A stretch of 64,000 bases of DNA from Tetrahymena thermophila SB210 (Eukaryota > Ciliophora > Oligohymenophorea > Hymenostomatida > Tetrahymenidae), in assembly GCF_000189635.1 (NCBI RefSeq), contig NW_002476226.1, forward strand, positions 372,001 to 436,000, written 5' to 3'. The notes beneath the pieces were generated by a model. It made no database searches. It worked only from the letters and a program-made list of their open reading frames with translations, and was not told where the DNA came from. The position numbers were made by a program, and so were the translations under genes. Below are positions 62,001 to 64,000 of this stretch, piece by piece; the first letter of the stretch is position 1, and each line of letters opens with the position of its first letter.

Positions 62001-63942
62001 CAAGGAGATTTAGCAGACAATATGTATATAATACTTAAAGGTAAATTTTTATTTAATTTGATGATTAAAATACATAAATGTACTTAAATAGGGAGTATTC
62101 ATGTGAGAATCAAAAGATAAGAAGATATTGATATATAATTAAAGGATCCTATTATTACTACCATATATGATGGATATTCGTTTGGAGACTTAGCTCTTAT
62201 AAATCTAAAAATAAAGTAAAGCAAAGACATAATTGAAACAAATTAAATATTAACACTCCGAGAGATGAGAGATTATATAAAAATGAATCAATAAAATTAA
62301 GATAAAAACACTTAATATGAATTTAATTAAAAGTAGCTCCAAACAAGCGCATAAACTAAATTTACTCCTCATTAAAAAGATATTATTAAAAAATTTTAAA
62401 ATCTAGTTTAAAAAAGAATGTAAAACAGTGCTGAAAATAAATAAAACCTGCTTAACGTTTTTTAAAAGGCTTCTAAAATAGACAACAGAAGGAGTGCAAC
62501 TATCGAAGTAAGTTTAAACTTAATTTTTTATTTATATCGTAAAAGTTTTTTTGAAAATAATAACAGGCTGCTGAAAAATGCTACTTATTACAAATATCAA
62601 GAGAAGATTTTACTAATATTTTGCTAAATTTAATACTTTCCGAGATGGAAGAAAAGCTTAATTTACTCAAAAATATCCCTTTTCTATCTGTAACCTTAGC
62701 TTATTTATTTATAATAATATTTAAAAATATTTTCTGCTCAATTTTTATCTTTAAATAGAACAAATTTTTTATTTGTTTACTAGAAGATTTAATAATTGAA
62801 CAAATTGAATTTTATCTTAAAAGGATTTAGACTATACTCAACTAATAACGTTAGCAAATTATATTGAAATAAAAAAAACAAACCTGGGAGACATTGTTGT
62901 AAGAGAAGGCTAATAACCTTAGTATTTCTACATCATTAAAAAAGGAAAATTTGAGATAGTAAAAGAAGAGATTATTATAAGAAGTAAAGAGTCATCAAAT
63001 GCTAATTAAAATAAAAATAATGAAAAAAGATTAGACTTTAGTCAACAAAATTGTAAAAAAAATTATCTACAAAATAATTTTAAATTACATTAAAAATAAA
63101 CAGGGAATCATATTTAAATAATGAGGAAATCTTATGAACATGATTTTGCTGAAGTGATTTAAGATAATTATATAAATTAAAAAGATGAGATTCACTAATA
63201 ATAGGAGGATACTGATAATAAAAGCTTGAATGATAGCTTAGAATTAGATTTTTATAAAGGTTTAGAGGGAGAAGCTTAATAAGAATTACCTAAAGAAAGA
63301 TCAACTTTTAAAAGAAATAACCTTTTTTGTAATGAAGAATAATAATAAAAATATTAAGAAATATAATAGGCAATAAGAGAGCAATATAGCGAAAAAGATA
63401 TTAGGCAATACAAAAAAGTGTATGAAAATGGTGAAGAATTAGCATATTGCTATTTTGTAATTATTCAAAGTAAATTATTTATATTAATTAATTTTATTCA
63501 GCATCAAATAGGCACTCTCTAAGAAGGAGATTTCTTCATGTTGAGATCTCTAATTTCGGAATAATGTAAAGTTGATTAGTAAATCTTGGAGTAAATAGAT
63601 TATGATCCGAATGAAAAATCGAGATTAACTATTGTAAAAAATAAATAAAAATAATAATTAATTTATTTTAATATTTTTAACTTAAAATTAGATTTCTGAA
63701 AGTAATCACAATGAAATAGGAATGATTGATAAAAAATTTTTGCATTTAATAGCTCCTAATTTAAAAGTAATTTACTAATATGTTTCTATGTTACTCAATT
63801 TTTTTTTTAGAGGGTACTTATAGATGGTTTAATTTCTATGAAAGACTTTGATCACTAATTTAACAGAGAGACTAGAGAATGGATTGACAGATGGGACAAC
63901 ATGAAAGTTAAAATATATAAAGAACATAAAAAATATAAATGA
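59068..63942 (+). CDS. Protein with two cyclic-nucleotide-binding folds, 1,437 residues
   Basis: Ten exons: 59068-61100, 61162-61513, 61569-61699, 61754-62040, 62092-62507, 62567-62689, 62824-63456, 63502-63633, 63692-63766, 63811-63942 (4,314 nt). Residues 1-680 are Gln/Asn/Lys-rich and disordered. The first cNBD (about 900-1110) has KTFEKNDIIFHQGDLADNMY and IILKG, then GYSFGDLALINL. About 100 residues later come NRRSATIEAAEKCYLLQI and REDF. The second (about 1117-1400) has ANYIEIKKTNLGDIVVREGQ and YFYIIKKGKFEIV, a large charged insertion, then GTLQEGDFFMLRSLI and NEIGMIDKKFLHLI. No kinase or channel segment is present, so this is not PKG or a CNG channel; it resembles stand-alone CNBD proteins. 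Two cNBDs could make it a cAMP/cGMP sensor if the pockets bind. Confidence 0.85.
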
Positions 63943-64000
63943 CGACTGTATCATTAAAATTTAAAAAAATAGTTATAAATAAAACTACTTTTACAAAGAG

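Overview
The window is ciliate nuclear DNA and reads best as a macronuclear segment of Tetrahymena (T. thermophila or a close relative). It is extremely AT-rich. Long reading frames exist only if TAA and TAG are read as glutamine and TGA is the sole stop. Conserved proteins confirm this: in the RBM22-like gene, a TAA at 24467-24469 sits where the family has Gln in the C-Q-T-C motif. Introns are GT-AG, very AT-rich and mostly 44-150 nt, which fits Tetrahymena better than Paramecium (20-35 nt introns). All exon joins given here were worked out by eye: both ends carry GT/AG and the reading frame is restored.

Layout, left to right. A kinesin-8-like motor runs off the left edge (minus). A 2,806-residue orphan gene fills 1.3-10.5 kb (plus) and faces an 817-residue unknown gene (minus, 11.0-13.7 kb). 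Six identical tRNA-Ser(GCU) genes plus one decayed copy occupy 14.1-15.9 kb. Then come a HEATR6-like HEAT-repeat protein (16.6-21.1, plus), TIM50 (21.9-23.4, plus), the RBM22/Cwc2-type splicing factor (24.1-25.5, plus), an unknown single-pass membrane protein (25.6-26.9, minus), a TMEM135-like multipass protein (27.4-28.3, minus) and a papain-fold protein that has lost its active site (29.3-30.3, minus). A gene-poor stretch from 30.3 to 33.0 kb holds an island of unexplained higher GC.

The right half contains an Asn/Gln-rich unknown protein (33.1-34.0, minus), a CFAP97-like ciliary protein (34.7-36.7, plus), the step-II splicing factor PRP17/CDC40 (37.6-39.7, plus), an Acinus-like RRM protein with an Arg/Asp tail (40.8-41.9, minus), a small UBA-like protein (42.5-43.2, plus), a TPR protein (43.4-46.2, minus), a six-TM potassium channel with a degenerate cyclic-nucleotide domain and a CCHC knuckle (47.8-52.7, plus), a rhomboid protease (53.8-54.9, minus), a leishmanolysin-type metalloprotease (55.5-57.1, minus) and a protein with two cyclic-nucleotide-binding folds (59.1-63.9, plus).

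There are no operons; each gene appears to be its own unit and orientation is mixed. Three genes (RBM22, PRP17, Acinus-like) belong to pre-mRNA splicing or exon-junction machinery, and several others are typical of ciliates (kinesin, CFAP97-like, K+ channel, cyclic-nucleotide-binding protein, secreted proteases). I see no transposon, CRISPR, phage or viral gene.
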